Of a stretch of 64,000 nt of DNA, positions 33,452 to 42,062 are shown one piece after another. The DNA comes from Belnapia rosea (GTDB taxonomy: Bacteria; Pseudomonadota; Alphaproteobacteria; Acetobacterales; Acetobacteraceae). A program made the position numbers and the translations under genes. The stretch is from positions 248,001 to 312,000 of the forward strand of contig NZ_FMZX01000001.1 of assembly GCF_900101615.1 (NCBI RefSeq), in the 5' to 3' direction. Each line of letters opens with the position of its first letter. Within the stretch, counting starts at the first letter, position 1. The notes beneath the pieces are model-generated. The model ran no database searches, was not told the DNA's origin, and worked only from the letters and a program-made list of their open reading frames with translations.

Positions 33452-34951
33452 ATGCCCGCAGTTGCCGAGACCCTCGACACCGTCCAGTCCGTCACCGAAG
33501 GCACCTACAAGTGGGGCTTCGAGACCGAGATCGAGATGGACTTCGCCCCGAAAGGGCTGAACGAGAGCACCGTCCGCTTCATCTCCGCCCAGAAGAAGGA
33601 GCCGGAATGGCTGCTCGAGTGGCGCCTGAAGGCCTTCGCCACCTGGCAGAAGATGCAGGAGCCGCGCTGGCCGGCGGTGAAGTACCCGCCGATCGACTAC
33701 CAGGACGCCTATTACTACGCGGCGCCGAAGAAGAAGGACGGCCCGAAGTCGCTCGACGAGGTCGATCCCGAGCTGCTGAAGACCTATGCCAAGCTCGGCA
33801 TCCCGCTGAAGGAGCAGGCGATCCTGGCCGGCGTCGAGGGCGCGGGCGACAGCCCCTCCGAAGGCGGCCGCATGCCGATCGCCGTCGATGCGGTGTTCGA
33901 CAGCGTCTCCGTCGCCACCTCCTACAAGGAGCGGCTGGCGAAGGACGGCATCATCTTCTGCGCCATCTCCGAGGCGGTGCATGAGCACCCCGAGCTGGTG
34001 AAGCAGTACCTCGGCACCGTGGTGCCGCCGGGCGACAACTTCTATGCGGCGCTGAACAGCGCGGTCTTCACCGATGGCAGCTTCGTCTACATCCCGAAGG
34101 GGGTGCGCTGCCCGATGGAGCTCAGCACCTATTTCCGCATCAATGCCAAAAGCACCGGCCAGTTCGAGCGGACGCTGATCATCGCCGATGAGGGCGCGGT
34201 CGTCTCCTATCTCGAGGGCTGCACGGCGCCGATGCGGGACGAGAACCAGCTGCATGCCGCGGTGGTCGAGCTGGTCGCGCTCGATGACTCCCAGATCAAG
34301 TACAGCACGGTGCAGAACTGGTACCCCGGCGATGCCGAGGGCCGGGGCGGCATCTACAACTTCGTCACCAAGCGCGCGCAGTGCCGCGGCAAGCGCAGCA
34401 AGGTGAGCTGGACGCAGGTGGAGACCGGCTCGGCCATCACCTGGAAGTACCCGTCCTGCGTGCTGCTTGGCGATGACAGCGTCGGCGAGTTCTACTCGGT
34501 GGCCATCACCAACAACCACCAGCAGGCCGATACGGGCACGAAGATGATCCATGTCGGCAAGCGCACGACATCGACCATCGTCTCGAAGGGCATCTCGGCC
34601 GGCAAGGGGCAGAACACCTATCGCGGCCTGGTGCGGGTGGCGCCGACGGCGTCCGGCGCGCGCAACTTCACCCAGTGCGACAGCCTGCTGATCGGCGACC
34701 AGTGCGGGGCGCATACCGTGCCCTATATCGAGAACCGCAACATGTCGGCCAAGGTCGAGCATGAGGCGACCACGAGCCGCATCGCCGAGGACCAGCTGTT
34801 CTACTGCCGCCAGCGCGGCCTGTCCGAGGAGGATGCGGTCGGGCTGATCGTCAACGGCTTCTGCCGCGAGGTGCTGAAGGAGCTGCCGATGGAGTTCGCC
34901 GTCGAGGCCCAGAAGCTTCTCCAGATTTCGCTCGAAGGGTCGGTTGGCTAA
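33452..34951 (+). CDS. sufB: Fe-S cluster assembly protein SufB
   Basis: A 499-residue scaffold subunit of the SufBCD complex. It has [19 protein letters not shown] at the N-terminus, the beta-helix core [23 protein letters not shown] and [19 protein letters not shown], and the C-terminal helices [20 protein letters not shown] with [16 protein letters not shown]. The length matches alphaproteobacterial SufB (about 490). AGGA precedes the ATG. It assembles clusters on the complex with sulfur from SufS/SufU. Confidence 0.97.
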   Translation: MPAVAETLDTVQSVTEGTYKWGFETEIEMDFAPKGLNESTVRFISAQKKEPEWLLEWRLKAFATWQKMQEPRWPAVKYPPIDYQDAYYYAAPKKKDGPKSLDEVDPELLKTYAKLGIPLKEQAILAGVEGAGDSPSEGGRMPIAVDAVFDSVSVATSYKERLAKDGIIFCAISEAVHEHPELVKQYLGTVVPPGDNFYAALNSAVFTDGSFVYIPKGVRCPMELSTYFRINAKSTGQFERTLIIADEGAVVSYLEGCTAPMRDENQLHAAVVELVALDDSQIKYSTVQNWYPGDAEGRGGIYNFVTKRAQCRGKRSKVSWTQVETGSAITWKYPSCVLLGDDSVGEFYSVAITNNHQQADTGTKMIHVGKRTTSTIVSKGISAGKGQNTYRGLVRVAPTASGARNFTQCDSLLIGDQCGAHTVPYIENRNMSAKVEHEATTSRIAEDQLFYCRQRGLSEEDAVGLIVNGFCREVLKELPMEFAVEAQKLLQISLEGSVG

Positions 34952-34953
34952 TC

Positions 34954-35017
34954 AGCGGCCGATGACCGGAGCGCCGCAGGGCGCGGAGGTCTGAATCGGC
35001 CGCTGTTCCGAAGGAAC
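34954..35017 (+). promoter_or_regulatory. Structured sufB-sufC intergenic RNA
   Basis: Three bases after the sufB stop, AGCGGCCGAT (34954-34963) pairs perfectly with ATCGGCCGCT (34995-35004), enclosing a smaller GC stem. Immediately after, GTTCC-gaa-GGAAC (35005-35017) encloses the sufC Shine-Dalgarno (AAGGAA, 35011-35016, six bases before the ATG). This could stabilise the mRNA end or limit sufC translation. Confidence 0.5.
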
Positions 35018-35022
35018 ACATC

Positions 35023-35769
35023 ATGCTGCGTATCGAAGGACTGACCGCCGAGGTCGATGGCAAGCCGATTCTCAAGGGGATCGACCTGGAAGTGCCGACC
35101 GGCGAGGTGCATGCCATCATGGGCCCGAACGGCTCGGGCAAGTCGACCCTCTCCTACGTCCTCGCCGGGCGCGAGGGCTATGAGGTGACGGGCGGCAGCG
35201 CGACGCTGAACGGCGTCGACCTGCTGGCACTGGAGCCGGAGGAGCGCGCCGCGGCCGGCGTCTTCCTCGCCTTCCAGTATCCGGTGGAGCTGCCCGGCGT
35301 CGGCAACGCCAACTTCCTCCGCACCGCCCTCAACGCCATTCGCCGCGGCAAGGGCGAGGCGGAGCTGGACGCCATGCAATTCCTCAAGCTGGCCCGTGCC
35401 CGGCTGAAGGAGCTGCAGATGTCGGAGGACATGCTGAAGCGCGGCGTCAATGTCGGCTTCTCCGGTGGCGAGAAGAAGCGCAACGAGGTGCTGCAGATGG
35501 CGCTTCTCCGCCCGAGCCTCGCCATCCTCGACGAGACCGACAGCGGCCTCGACATCGATGCGCTGAAGATCGTGGCCGATGGCGTGAACGCGCTGCGGGC
35601 GCCCGATTTCGCCGCCCTCGTCATCACCCATTACCAGCGGCTGCTCGACTACATCGTGCCTGACAAGGTGCATGTGCTGATGCAGGGGCGCATCGTGCAG
35701 ACCGGCGGGCCGGAGCTGGCGAAGCAGCTCGAGGCCTCGGGCTATGCCTCGGTGCAGGCCGCGGCATGA
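35023..35769 (+). CDS. sufC: Fe-S cluster assembly ATPase SufC
   Basis: A 248-residue ABC-type ATPase that works without a membrane partner, on SufB and SufD. Walker A is GPNGSGKSTLSYVLAG, the Q-loop FLAFQYPVELPGV, the signature FSGGEKKRNEVLQ, and Walker B LAILDETDSGLDIDALK. The length is normal. Its stop overlaps the sufD start by 4 bases. Unlike the other suf junctions, it is separated from sufB by a structured 71-bp spacer. Confidence 0.97.
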   Translation: MLRIEGLTAEVDGKPILKGIDLEVPTGEVHAIMGPNGSGKSTLSYVLAGREGYEVTGGSATLNGVDLLALEPEERAAAGVFLAFQYPVELPGVGNANFLRTALNAIRRGKGEAELDAMQFLKLARARLKELQMSEDMLKRGVNVGFSGGEKKRNEVLQMALLRPSLAILDETDSGLDIDALKIVADGVNALRAPDFAALVITHYQRLLDYIVPDKVHVLMQGRIVQTGGPELAKQLEASGYASVQAAA

Positions 35770-37058
35770 ACACCGTCGTGCATAGCGGCGCCGAGGGCTT
35801 CCTCCATCGCTTCGAGGGGCTGCGGGCGCGCCTCCCGGGGCAGCGGCTGGCCTGGGTGCAGGCGCTGCGCGAGGCCGCCGCCGCGCAATTCCGTGCGGCC
35901 GGCTTCCCGACCCGCCGGGTCGAGGCCTGGAAATACACCGACCTCCGCCCCGTCTCCGACGCCGCCTTCGACGAGGCGCTGACCATCCTCGGCGACGGCG
36001 ACACGCTGCCGGCGCCGCGTGGCGAGCGCCGTGCCGTCTTCGTCGACGGCCGCTTCCGCGAGGAGCTGTCGCAACTCGATGGCGCCGGCTTCGCGGTCGG
36101 CAGCCTGGCGGAGCAGCTGCCACGGCTCGAGGGGCGCCTCGGCGCCCTGGCCCGTCCGGCGGAGGAGCCGCTGGTCGCGCTCAACTCCATGCTGTTCGAG
36201 GACGGGCTGGTGGTGACGGTGCCGGCCGGCGTCGCCGGCGGCGTGCTGGAATTGCGCTCGCTCGCCAGCCGCAGCGAGCGGCCCGCCGCCTTCCACCCGC
36301 GCCACCTCATCCGGCTCGAAGCCGGCGCCAGCCTCACCCTCATCGAGGAGTCGACCGGGCCGGAGGATACGCGCTACCTGCACAACCCGGTCTTCGAGAT
36401 CGAGCTGGCGGAGGGCGCCGTGCTGACCCATGCCCGCATCCAGCGCGAGGGGGTGAAGGGCTTCCAGCTCGGCACCGTCTATGCGCGCATCGAGTCCGGC
36501 GCGACCTACGACAACTTCACCCTGAATGCCGGCGCGCGGCTGGTACGGAACGAGATCCATGCCGTGCTCGCCGGGCCGAAATCCGCCTGCCACATGAACG
36601 GCGCGCAGCTGCTGCGCGACGGCCAGCATGCCGACACCACGACGGTGCTCGACCATGCGGCGCCGGATTGCGCCAGCCGGCAGACCTACAAGACGGTGCT
36701 GCAGGGCAAGTCGCGCGGCGTCTTCCAGGGCAAGATCCATGTCCACCAGGTTGCCCAGCGCACCGACGGCTACCAGATGAACCAGGCGCTTCTGCTGAGC
36801 CCGGATGCCGAGATCGACAGCAAGCCGCAGCTCGAAATCTATGCCGACGACGTGAAGTGCAGCCATGGCGCGACGGTTGGCGCACTGGATGCCGACCAGC
36901 TCTTCTACCTGCGGGCCCGCGGCATCCCCGAGGCCAAGGCGCGCAGCATCCTGGTCGAGGCCTTCCTGCAGGAAGCGATCGAGGGCGTCACCGATGAGAC
37001 CGCCCGCGCCGCGCTGGACAGCGCCGTCGCCGGCTGGTGGGAGAAGGAAGCCGCATGA
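35766..37058 (+). CDS. sufD: Fe-S cluster assembly protein SufD
   Basis: A 430-residue partner of SufB. RRVEAWKYTDLRPVSD is the conserved N-terminal motif, SRGVFQGKIHVHQVAQRTDGYQ the core, and CSHGATVGALDADQLFYLRARG the C-terminal signature with the His used at the SufB-SufD interface. It overlaps sufC by 4 bases and sufS by 4 bases, indicating coupled synthesis. Confidence 0.97.
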   Translation: MNTVVHSGAEGFLHRFEGLRARLPGQRLAWVQALREAAAAQFRAAGFPTRRVEAWKYTDLRPVSDAAFDEALTILGDGDTLPAPRGERRAVFVDGRFREELSQLDGAGFAVGSLAEQLPRLEGRLGALARPAEEPLVALNSMLFEDGLVVTVPAGVAGGVLELRSLASRSERPAAFHPRHLIRLEAGASLTLIEESTGPEDTRYLHNPVFEIELAEGAVLTHARIQREGVKGFQLGTVYARIESGATYDNFTLNAGARLVRNEIHAVLAGPKSACHMNGAQLLRDGQHADTTTVLDHAAPDCASRQTYKTVLQGKSRGVFQGKIHVHQVAQRTDGYQMNQALLLSPDAEIDSKPQLEIYADDVKCSHGATVGALDADQLFYLRARGIPEAKARSILVEAFLQEAIEGVTDETARAALDSAVAGWWEKEAA

Positions 37059-38302
37059 ACGCGCCGGTCCAGCCGGGCTTCGATGTCGAGCGCATCCGCG
37101 CCGACTTCCCCGTCCTGGCACAGCAGCACCGTGGCAGGCCGCTTGTCTTCCTCGACAGCGGCGCCTCGGCCCAGAAGCCGCGCCAGGTGATCCAGGCGAT
37201 GGTCCGCAGCATGGAGGAGCGCTATGCCAATGTGCATCGCGGCGCCTACCGGCTGAGCGAGGCCGCCACCGCCGATTACGAGGCGGCGCGCACCGCCGTC
37301 GCCCGCTTCATCAACGCGGCCGACCCGCGCGAGGTGATCTTCACCACCAACAGCACGGCGGCGATCAACCTCGTCGCCCATGGCTGGGGCCGCGGGGTGC
37401 TGCAACCGGGGCAGGCGGTGCTGATCTCGGAGATGGAGCACCACGCCAACCTCGTCCCCTGGCACATGCTGCGGGACGACAACCGGGGCATCGAGCTGCG
37501 CATCTGCCGCGTGACCGATGCCGGGGAGCTCGACCTCGGCGACCTCGAGGCCAAGCTGGCCGACGGCAAGGTGGGCCTCGTCGCCGTCACCCATATGTCG
37601 AACGTGCTGGGGACGGTGACGCCGGCCGCTCGGATCGTCGCCATGGCGCATGCCAAGGGCGCCAAGGTCCTGCTCGACGGCAGCCAGGCCGCCGTGCACC
37701 GCCGTGTCGACATGCAGGCGCTGGGCGCGGATTTCTACGCCTTCACCGGGCACAAGCTCTATGGGCCGACCGGCATCGGCGTGCTCTGGGCGCGGCTCGA
37801 GCACCAGGAGCGCATGCCGCCCTTCCTCGGCGGCGGCGACATGATCGCGAGCGTGACGCTCGAGGGCAGCACCTGGGCGGAGCCGCCGGCCAAATTCGAG
37901 GCCGGCACGCCGCCCATCGTCGAGGCGGTCGGGCTGCATGCGGCGATCGACTATGTCTCGGCGATCGGCATGCCGGCGCTCGAGGCGCATGAGCGCACGC
38001 TGGTCGATCATGCCATGCGGCGGCTCTCCGATATCGAGGGGCTGACGCTGCTCGGCCGGGCGCAGGACCGCGGCGGGGTCTTCTCCTTCGCGCTCGACAA
38101 TGCCCACCCGCACGACCTGGCGACGCTGCTCGACCGGGCCGGGATCGCGGTGCGCGCCGGGCGGCATTGCGCGGAGCCGCTGCATGCGCGCTTCGGCCTC
38201 GAAGGCGGCACCTGCCGGGCATCCTTCGGGCTCTACACGACCGAAGGCGAGATCGACTATCTCGCCGAGGCTTTGACCAAGGCCAGGGAGTTCTTCGCCT
38301 GA
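37055..38302 (+). CDS. sufS: Cysteine desulfurase SufS
   Basis: A 415-residue PLP enzyme releasing sulfur from cysteine as a persulfide. Motifs include FLDSGASAQKPRQVIQA, the cofactor region HHANLVPW, the PLP lysine in FTGHKLYGPTG, and the active-site cysteine in RAGRHCAEPLHARFGL. The ATG at 37055 overlaps the sufD stop by 4 bases; an in-frame start at 37037 is less likely. It works with SufU encoded next. Confidence 0.97.
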   Translation: MNAPVQPGFDVERIRADFPVLAQQHRGRPLVFLDSGASAQKPRQVIQAMVRSMEERYANVHRGAYRLSEAATADYEAARTAVARFINAADPREVIFTTNSTAAINLVAHGWGRGVLQPGQAVLISEMEHHANLVPWHMLRDDNRGIELRICRVTDAGELDLGDLEAKLADGKVGLVAVTHMSNVLGTVTPAARIVAMAHAKGAKVLLDGSQAAVHRRVDMQALGADFYAFTGHKLYGPTGIGVLWARLEHQERMPPFLGGGDMIASVTLEGSTWAEPPAKFEAGTPPIVEAVGLHAAIDYVSAIGMPALEAHERTLVDHAMRRLSDIEGLTLLGRAQDRGGVFSFALDNAHPHDLATLLDRAGIAVRAGRHCAEPLHARFGLEGGTCRASFGLYTTEGEIDYLAEALTKAREFFA

Positions 38303-38769
38303 TGTTCGACGACCTCCGCGACCTCTACCAGGAGGTCATCCTCGACCATGGGCGGAAGCCGCGGAATTTCCGCCGACTGGAGGATGCCGACCGCTCCGCC
38401 CGCGGCGACAACCCGATGTGCGGCGACCGGATGGAGCTGTTCGTGAAGCTCGCGCCGGACGGCTCGATCGCCGATGCCGCCTTCCAGGGCCGCGGCTGCG
38501 CCATCTCCATGGCCAGCGCATCCCTGATGACCGAAACCGTCAAGGGAAAGTCCCCCGCCGAGGCCCATATGCTGGGGGACCGGTTCCGCAACCTCGCCAT
38601 GACCGGCACCTGCCCCGAATGCGGTGCCGAGCTGGAGGAGGAGATGGAGCGGCTGCAGCCCCTCTCGGGCGTGCATGAATTTCCGAGCCGGGTGAAATGC
38701 GCAACGCTTGCCTGGCACACGCTCAACGCCGCGCTCGATGGCGGCGCGAAGGAGGCGACGAGTGAGTGA
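38302..38769 (+). CDS. sufU: SufU-type sulfur transfer/scaffold protein
   Basis: A 155-residue IscU-like protein. The conserved cysteines are in GDNPMCGDR, GRGCAISMASAS and VKCATLAWHTLNAAL, with the Asp of the first motif. SufU proteins have a longer insert than IscU and act as zinc-dependent acceptors of the SufS persulfide. It overlaps the sufS stop by one base (TGATG). Extra cysteines (GTCPECG) lie in the middle of the protein and may be specific to this group. Confidence 0.93.
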   Translation: MFDDLRDLYQEVILDHGRKPRNFRRLEDADRSARGDNPMCGDRMELFVKLAPDGSIADAAFQGRGCAISMASASLMTETVKGKSPAEAHMLGDRFRNLAMTGTCPECGAELEEEMERLQPLSGVHEFPSRVKCATLAWHTLNAALDGGAKEATSE

Positions 38770-39133
38770 CGAAGCCACCACCACGCATGGCGCCTGGACA
38801 CCCGAGGGCGAGGTTCCGCCGCCGGCGCCAAAGGTGGGCGAGGATGCCGTCATCAGCATGCTGAAAACGGTCTTCGACCCGGAGATCCCGGTCGACATCT
38901 ATGAGCTTGGCCTGATCTACGCCGTCGAGATCGAGGATGACGGGCAGGTGAAGGTCGAGATGACGCTCACCACGCCATCCTGTCCCTCGGCGCAGGAACT
39001 GCCGAGCCAGGTGGAGGAGAGCATCCGCATGGTGCCGGGCGTGACCGATGTGAAGGTCGAGGTCGTCTGGGATCCGCCCTGGGACCAGGGCCGGATGAGC
39101 GAAGACGCCCGCCTCGCCATGAACATGTTTTGA
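38762..39133 (+). CDS. sufT: SufT/MIP18-family Fe-S maturation protein
   Basis: A 123-residue DUF59/MIP18 protein. DAVISMLKTVFDPEIPVDIYELGLIYAVEI and TLTTPSCPSAQELPSQVEESI are family signatures, with the conserved Cys in the second. VTDVKVEVVWDPPWDQGRMSEDAR ends the domain. A GTG start (38762) overlaps the sufU stop by 8 bases; the N-terminal 25 residues are not conserved. It assists Fe-S transfer to target proteins. Confidence 0.9.
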   Translation: MSDEATTTHGAWTPEGEVPPPAPKVGEDAVISMLKTVFDPEIPVDIYELGLIYAVEIEDDGQVKVEMTLTTPSCPSAQELPSQVEESIRMVPGVTDVKVEVVWDPPWDQGRMSEDARLAMNMF

Positions 39134-39144
39134 GGGAGGCCGCC

Positions 39145-39516
39145 ATGAGCACGACCACCCAGACCCCGCCGCGCACCCGCCGCGCCCTGCCGCCGCTGAT
39201 GCAGCTGACCGATGCCGCCGCCGAGCGGCTGCGCGGCCTCTACGCCGCCGGCGAGGCCGGGCGCCTGCTCCGCATCGGGGTGAAGACCAAGGGCTGTTCC
39301 GGCCTGTCCTACGACCTGTCCTGGGTCGATGCGCCGGAGCCGACGGATGAGCGCGTCACCGACAAGGAGGTGACGGTCCTGGTGGACCGCAAGGCCAGCC
39401 TGTTCCTGATCGGCACCACCATGGATTACGAACAGAAGGCGATGTCGGCCGGCTTCACCTTCACCAACCCGAACGAGAAGGGTCGCTGCGGCTGCGGCGA
39501 GAGCTTCCACGTCTAG
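39145..39516 (+). CDS. A-type Fe-S carrier (SufA/HesB/IscA-like)
   Basis: A 123-residue protein. The three Fe-S ligands are present: KTKGCSGLSYDLSWV (Cys), and GRCGCGESFHV (two Cys) at the C-terminus. A GAGGGAGG ribosome site precedes the ATG at 39145. As the last suf gene, it probably delivers clusters made by SufBCD. The 20-residue Thr/Pro/Arg-rich N-terminus is unusual for the family and may be a start-site artefact. Confidence 0.93.
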   Translation: MSTTTQTPPRTRRALPPLMQLTDAAAERLRGLYAAGEAGRLLRIGVKTKGCSGLSYDLSWVDAPEPTDERVTDKEVTVLVDRKASLFLIGTTMDYEQKAMSAGFTFTNPNEKGRCGCGESFHV

Positions 39517-39588
39517 CCCGTAGCGGCTGACGGAAAACCTGCGCGAGTCCTGCGGCGGCGCTTCAGTTTGGCGCCGTGTCGGGGCCGC

Positions 39589-39690
39589 ATGAGCGACCCG
39601 ACCTCCCTGGCCGGCAAGGCCTTCCCGCTTCGGCAGCGCGTCGAAACCGTCGTGGTGGGGGCAGGGGAGGCGGGCATCGCAGCCGCCACC
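39589..39690 (+). pseudogene. Remnant of a flavoprotein N-terminus
   Basis: From an ATG at 39589, the frame reads MSDPTSLAGKAFPLRQ and then RVETVVVGAGEAGIAAA, a dinucleotide-binding GxGxxG motif like CzcO-type monooxygenases or sarcosine oxidase alpha. After about residue 34 the frame turns into non-homologous sequence that is antisense to a sarcosine-oxidase-beta-like fragment. There is no full domain. It looks like a broken 5' end. Low to moderate confidence. Confidence 0.4.
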
Positions 39691-39695
39691 GCTTG

Positions 39696-39806
39696 CCCCG
39701 CGACGGCAAGCCCGACCTTCGGCGCCCGGATCTCGCCCAGCGTGGTGCGGACGCCCCCGATGGCGCCGCCCTCGATGAGCATGCCGGTCACCTCGCAATG
39801 CTCGCT
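39696..39806 (-). pseudogene. Fragment resembling sarcosine oxidase beta subunit
   Basis: On the minus strand the frame reads SEHCEVTGMLIEGG, AIGGVRTTLGEIRAPKVG and LAVAG, matching the family's 'nCeVtG...enG.v.GV.T..G.i.akkVglavAG'. Neither the upstream FAD domain nor the downstream part is present in this orientation. The end AVAG runs straight into a 7-bp inverted repeat (GCTTGCC, 39691-39697 and GGCAAGC, 39705-39711) at the junction with the plus-strand flavoprotein remnant. The rest of the 343-bp gap between suf and the PNPOx gene shows no other gene. Confidence 0.45.
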
Positions 39807-39859
39807 GCGCCGGGTGACAGGGGCCAGTAAGCTCCTCGACGAAGATCGAGGAGGAAGCC

Positions 39860-40480
39860 ATGTCGCACCTGTTCCATGCCGGCAACCGCGCCCTGCAGGA
39901 CCGCTTCGACGGCCGCCGCGTGGCCGATGCGCTGGAGACCCGCCGCCGCCAGGACCGCTTCTCGCCCGAGCATGTGGCGGTCATCGAGGCGGCGCCCTTC
40001 TTCTTCCTCGCCAGCGCCGCCGAGGGCGCGGTCGATTGCAGCTTCAAGGGCGGGCCGCCCGGCTTCGTCCGCGCCACCGGTCCCGCCGAGCTGGAATTCC
40101 CCGATTACGACGGCAATTCCATGTATCTCTCCCTGGGCAATATCGCGCTGAGCCCGGCCATCGGCCTGCTCTTCATGAATTTCGACGGTCGCTCGCTCCG
40201 CCTGCGGCTGCGCGGCCGGGCGGCGCTGGTCGAGGATCCGGCCCGCATCGCCGCCATCCCCGGCGCCCGTCGGCTGGTGCGCGTCGCGGTGACCGACATC
40301 TTCCCCAATTGTCCGCGCTACATCCCGGACCTCGACACCGCCACGCCCTCCGCCTACCTGCCGCGGCAGGATGGCACGCAGGCCGCGCCCGAATGGAAGT
40401 CGCGCGACTATATCCGGCCGATCCTCCCCGCCGATGACCCGCACCGCTCTGGCCCCGGGATTGCAGAGCACCTAGGCTGA
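39860..40480 (+). CDS. Pyridoxamine 5'-phosphate oxidase-family (FMN-binding split barrel) protein
   Basis: A 206-residue protein. RRRQDRFSPEHVAVIEAAPFFFLASAAEG and GFVRATGPAELEFPDYDGNSMYLSLGNIALSPAIGLLFMNF form a PNPOx-like split barrel. GAGGAGGAAG lies just before the ATG. It is not the true PdxH (no conserved C-terminal RxxPxxxEFWQ). Members often reduce or detoxify flavin substrates. It precedes the PLP aminotransferase gene by 22 bases, so they may share a transcript. Confidence 0.85.
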   Translation: MSHLFHAGNRALQDRFDGRRVADALETRRRQDRFSPEHVAVIEAAPFFFLASAAEGAVDCSFKGGPPGFVRATGPAELEFPDYDGNSMYLSLGNIALSPAIGLLFMNFDGRSLRLRLRGRAALVEDPARIAAIPGARRLVRVAVTDIFPNCPRYIPDLDTATPSAYLPRQDGTQAAPEWKSRDYIRPILPADDPHRSGPGIAEHLG

Positions 40481-40502
40481 CTATCTCCCAGCCGAAGGAC
40501 CG

Positions 40503-41804
40503 ATGGCGATGGATATCCTGCCCCCGAGCGAGACCGAGACGGCGCTGGCGCAAGCGGCGCGGCGCGTGCTGCCCGCCGGGGGCTTCGGCAATTTCGCGCC
40601 CGAGGTCATCCTGCGCGAGGGCCGTGGCGGCCGGGTCTGGGACGTCGCCGGGCGCGAATATGTCGACTACCTGCTCGGCTCCGGCCCGATGTTCATCGGC
40701 CATGGCCATCCGGAGGTGCTGGCGGCGGTGCAGGAGCAGCTGCCGCGCGGCACCACCTTCTTCGCTACCAACGAGCATGGCATCCGCCTTGCCGAGGCGC
40801 TGGTAGAGGCGCTGCCCTGCGCCGATCAGGTGCGCTTCGTCTCCAGCGGCTCGGAGGCCGACATGTATGCGCTGCGCGTGGCGCGGGCCTTCCGCAAGCG
40901 CGACCGCATCCTGAAATTCGAGGGCGGCTACCACGGCATGTCCGACTGGGGGCTGATGAGCTTGGCGCCGAAGCAGCTCGCCAATTTCCCCGTCGCCGTG
41001 CCGGATTCCGCCGGCATCCCGCGCAGCGTCAGGGAGGAGGTGCTGGTCGCCCCCTTCAACGACCTGGAGACGGCGCGCAGCCTCATCGCCGAGCATCATG
41101 ACGAGCTCGGCGCCATCATCCTCGAGCCTTTCCAGCGGCTGATCCCGCCGGCGCCGGGCTTCCTCCAGGGCATGCGCGACCTGGCGACGCAATACGGCAT
41201 CCCGCTCATCTTCGACGAGGTCGTGACCGGCTTCCGCTTCTGCTACGGCGGGGCGCAGACCTATTACGGGGTGACGCCCGACCTCTGCACCCTCGGCAAG
41301 ATCGTCGGCGGCGGCTTCGCCCTCGCCGCCATCGCCGGCCGCGCCGACATCATGGCGCATTTCGACCGCGGCCTCGTCGGCGATGACGGCTTCCTCATGC
41401 AGGTCGGCACCCTCTCCGGCAACCCGGTCGCGGCCGTCGCCGGCCTCGCCACCCTCGAGGTGCTGCGCCGCCCGGGCGCCTATGACGGCGTCTTCGCCAT
41501 GGGGCGGCGGATGATGGGCGAGATGGAGGGGATGCTGCGGCACCATGGCGTGCCGGGGCTGGCCATCGGCGAGCCGCCGCTCTTCGACCTCGTCTTCACC
41601 GCCGAGGCGCCGCGCGACTACCGCGGCATGCTGCGCGGCGACGCCGCGGTGCAGCGCCATGTGAATACCGGGCTGCGGGCTGCCGGCATCCTGAAGGGCG
41701 ACAGCAAGTTCTACCTCTCCACCGCGCATGAGCCGCGCGACGAGGCGCAGACGCTCGAAGCCTTCGAGGCGGCCCTGCACAGCCTGCCGGCGGCGCGGGC
41801 CTGA
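40503..41804 (+). CDS. Class-III PLP aminotransferase, GSA-aminomutase-like
   Basis: A 433-residue PLP enzyme. Motifs: VDYLLGSGPMFIGHGHPEV, VRFVSSGSEADMYALRVAR, the aspartate in LIFDEVVTGFRF, and the PLP lysine in TLGKIVGGGFALAA. This resembles glutamate-1-semialdehyde aminomutase or beta-alanine/taurine-type aminotransferases, but alphaproteobacteria make ALA by HemA, so a hemL role is unlikely. Substrate unknown. No transporter or regulator is adjacent. Confidence 0.88.
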   Translation: MAMDILPPSETETALAQAARRVLPAGGFGNFAPEVILREGRGGRVWDVAGREYVDYLLGSGPMFIGHGHPEVLAAVQEQLPRGTTFFATNEHGIRLAEALVEALPCADQVRFVSSGSEADMYALRVARAFRKRDRILKFEGGYHGMSDWGLMSLAPKQLANFPVAVPDSAGIPRSVREEVLVAPFNDLETARSLIAEHHDELGAIILEPFQRLIPPAPGFLQGMRDLATQYGIPLIFDEVVTGFRFCYGGAQTYYGVTPDLCTLGKIVGGGFALAAIAGRADIMAHFDRGLVGDDGFLMQVGTLSGNPVAAVAGLATLEVLRRPGAYDGVFAMGRRMMGEMEGMLRHHGVPGLAIGEPPLFDLVFTAEAPRDYRGMLRGDAAVQRHVNTGLRAAGILKGDSKFYLSTAHEPRDEAQTLEAFEAALHSLPAARA

Positions 41805-41957
41805 CGCAAAGGCCGTTGACGGGGAAGGCCCTGGCCGGAGGTCTTGCCCGGCCCCGCCACCGGCCCTCACCAAGCCTTGTTGCGACGCGGAAGGGGGCGT
41901 GATATAGGATTATCTGCCCAATTCCTTCTTGCGTCTGGATCGCGGAGGCACCCCCGC

Positions 41958-42062
41958 CTCAATCCCTCAAACGCTCAAATCCAGGGCGGGCATCGAGGCT
42001 TTTCAACAGTTTGGCAAGCGCCGCCTCAAGCGGATTGAGGCGGTTTGAGGTCCTTGAACCTC
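41958..42062. repeat. CTCAA/TTGAG repeat cluster with hairpin
   Basis: CTCAA occurs three times with an exact 8-base period (41958, 41966, 41974) and again at 42025. Its complement TTGAG follows at 42035 and 42045. CCGCCTCAA (42021-42029) and TTGAGGCGG (42035-42043) form a 9-bp perfect stem with a 5-base loop, 18 bases beyond the ankyrin gene stop on the minus strand. The stem may be the terminator of the moxR operon; the 8-base direct repeats may be a binding site. The 256-bp gap holds no gene that I can see. Confidence 0.45.

Noticed and set aside
40503-41804. Calling the aminotransferase hemL (glutamate-1-semialdehyde aminomutase)
   Set aside because: The sequence is of the broad class-III family, alphaproteobacteria make ALA with HemA, and no heme gene is adjacent. 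A general name is safer.
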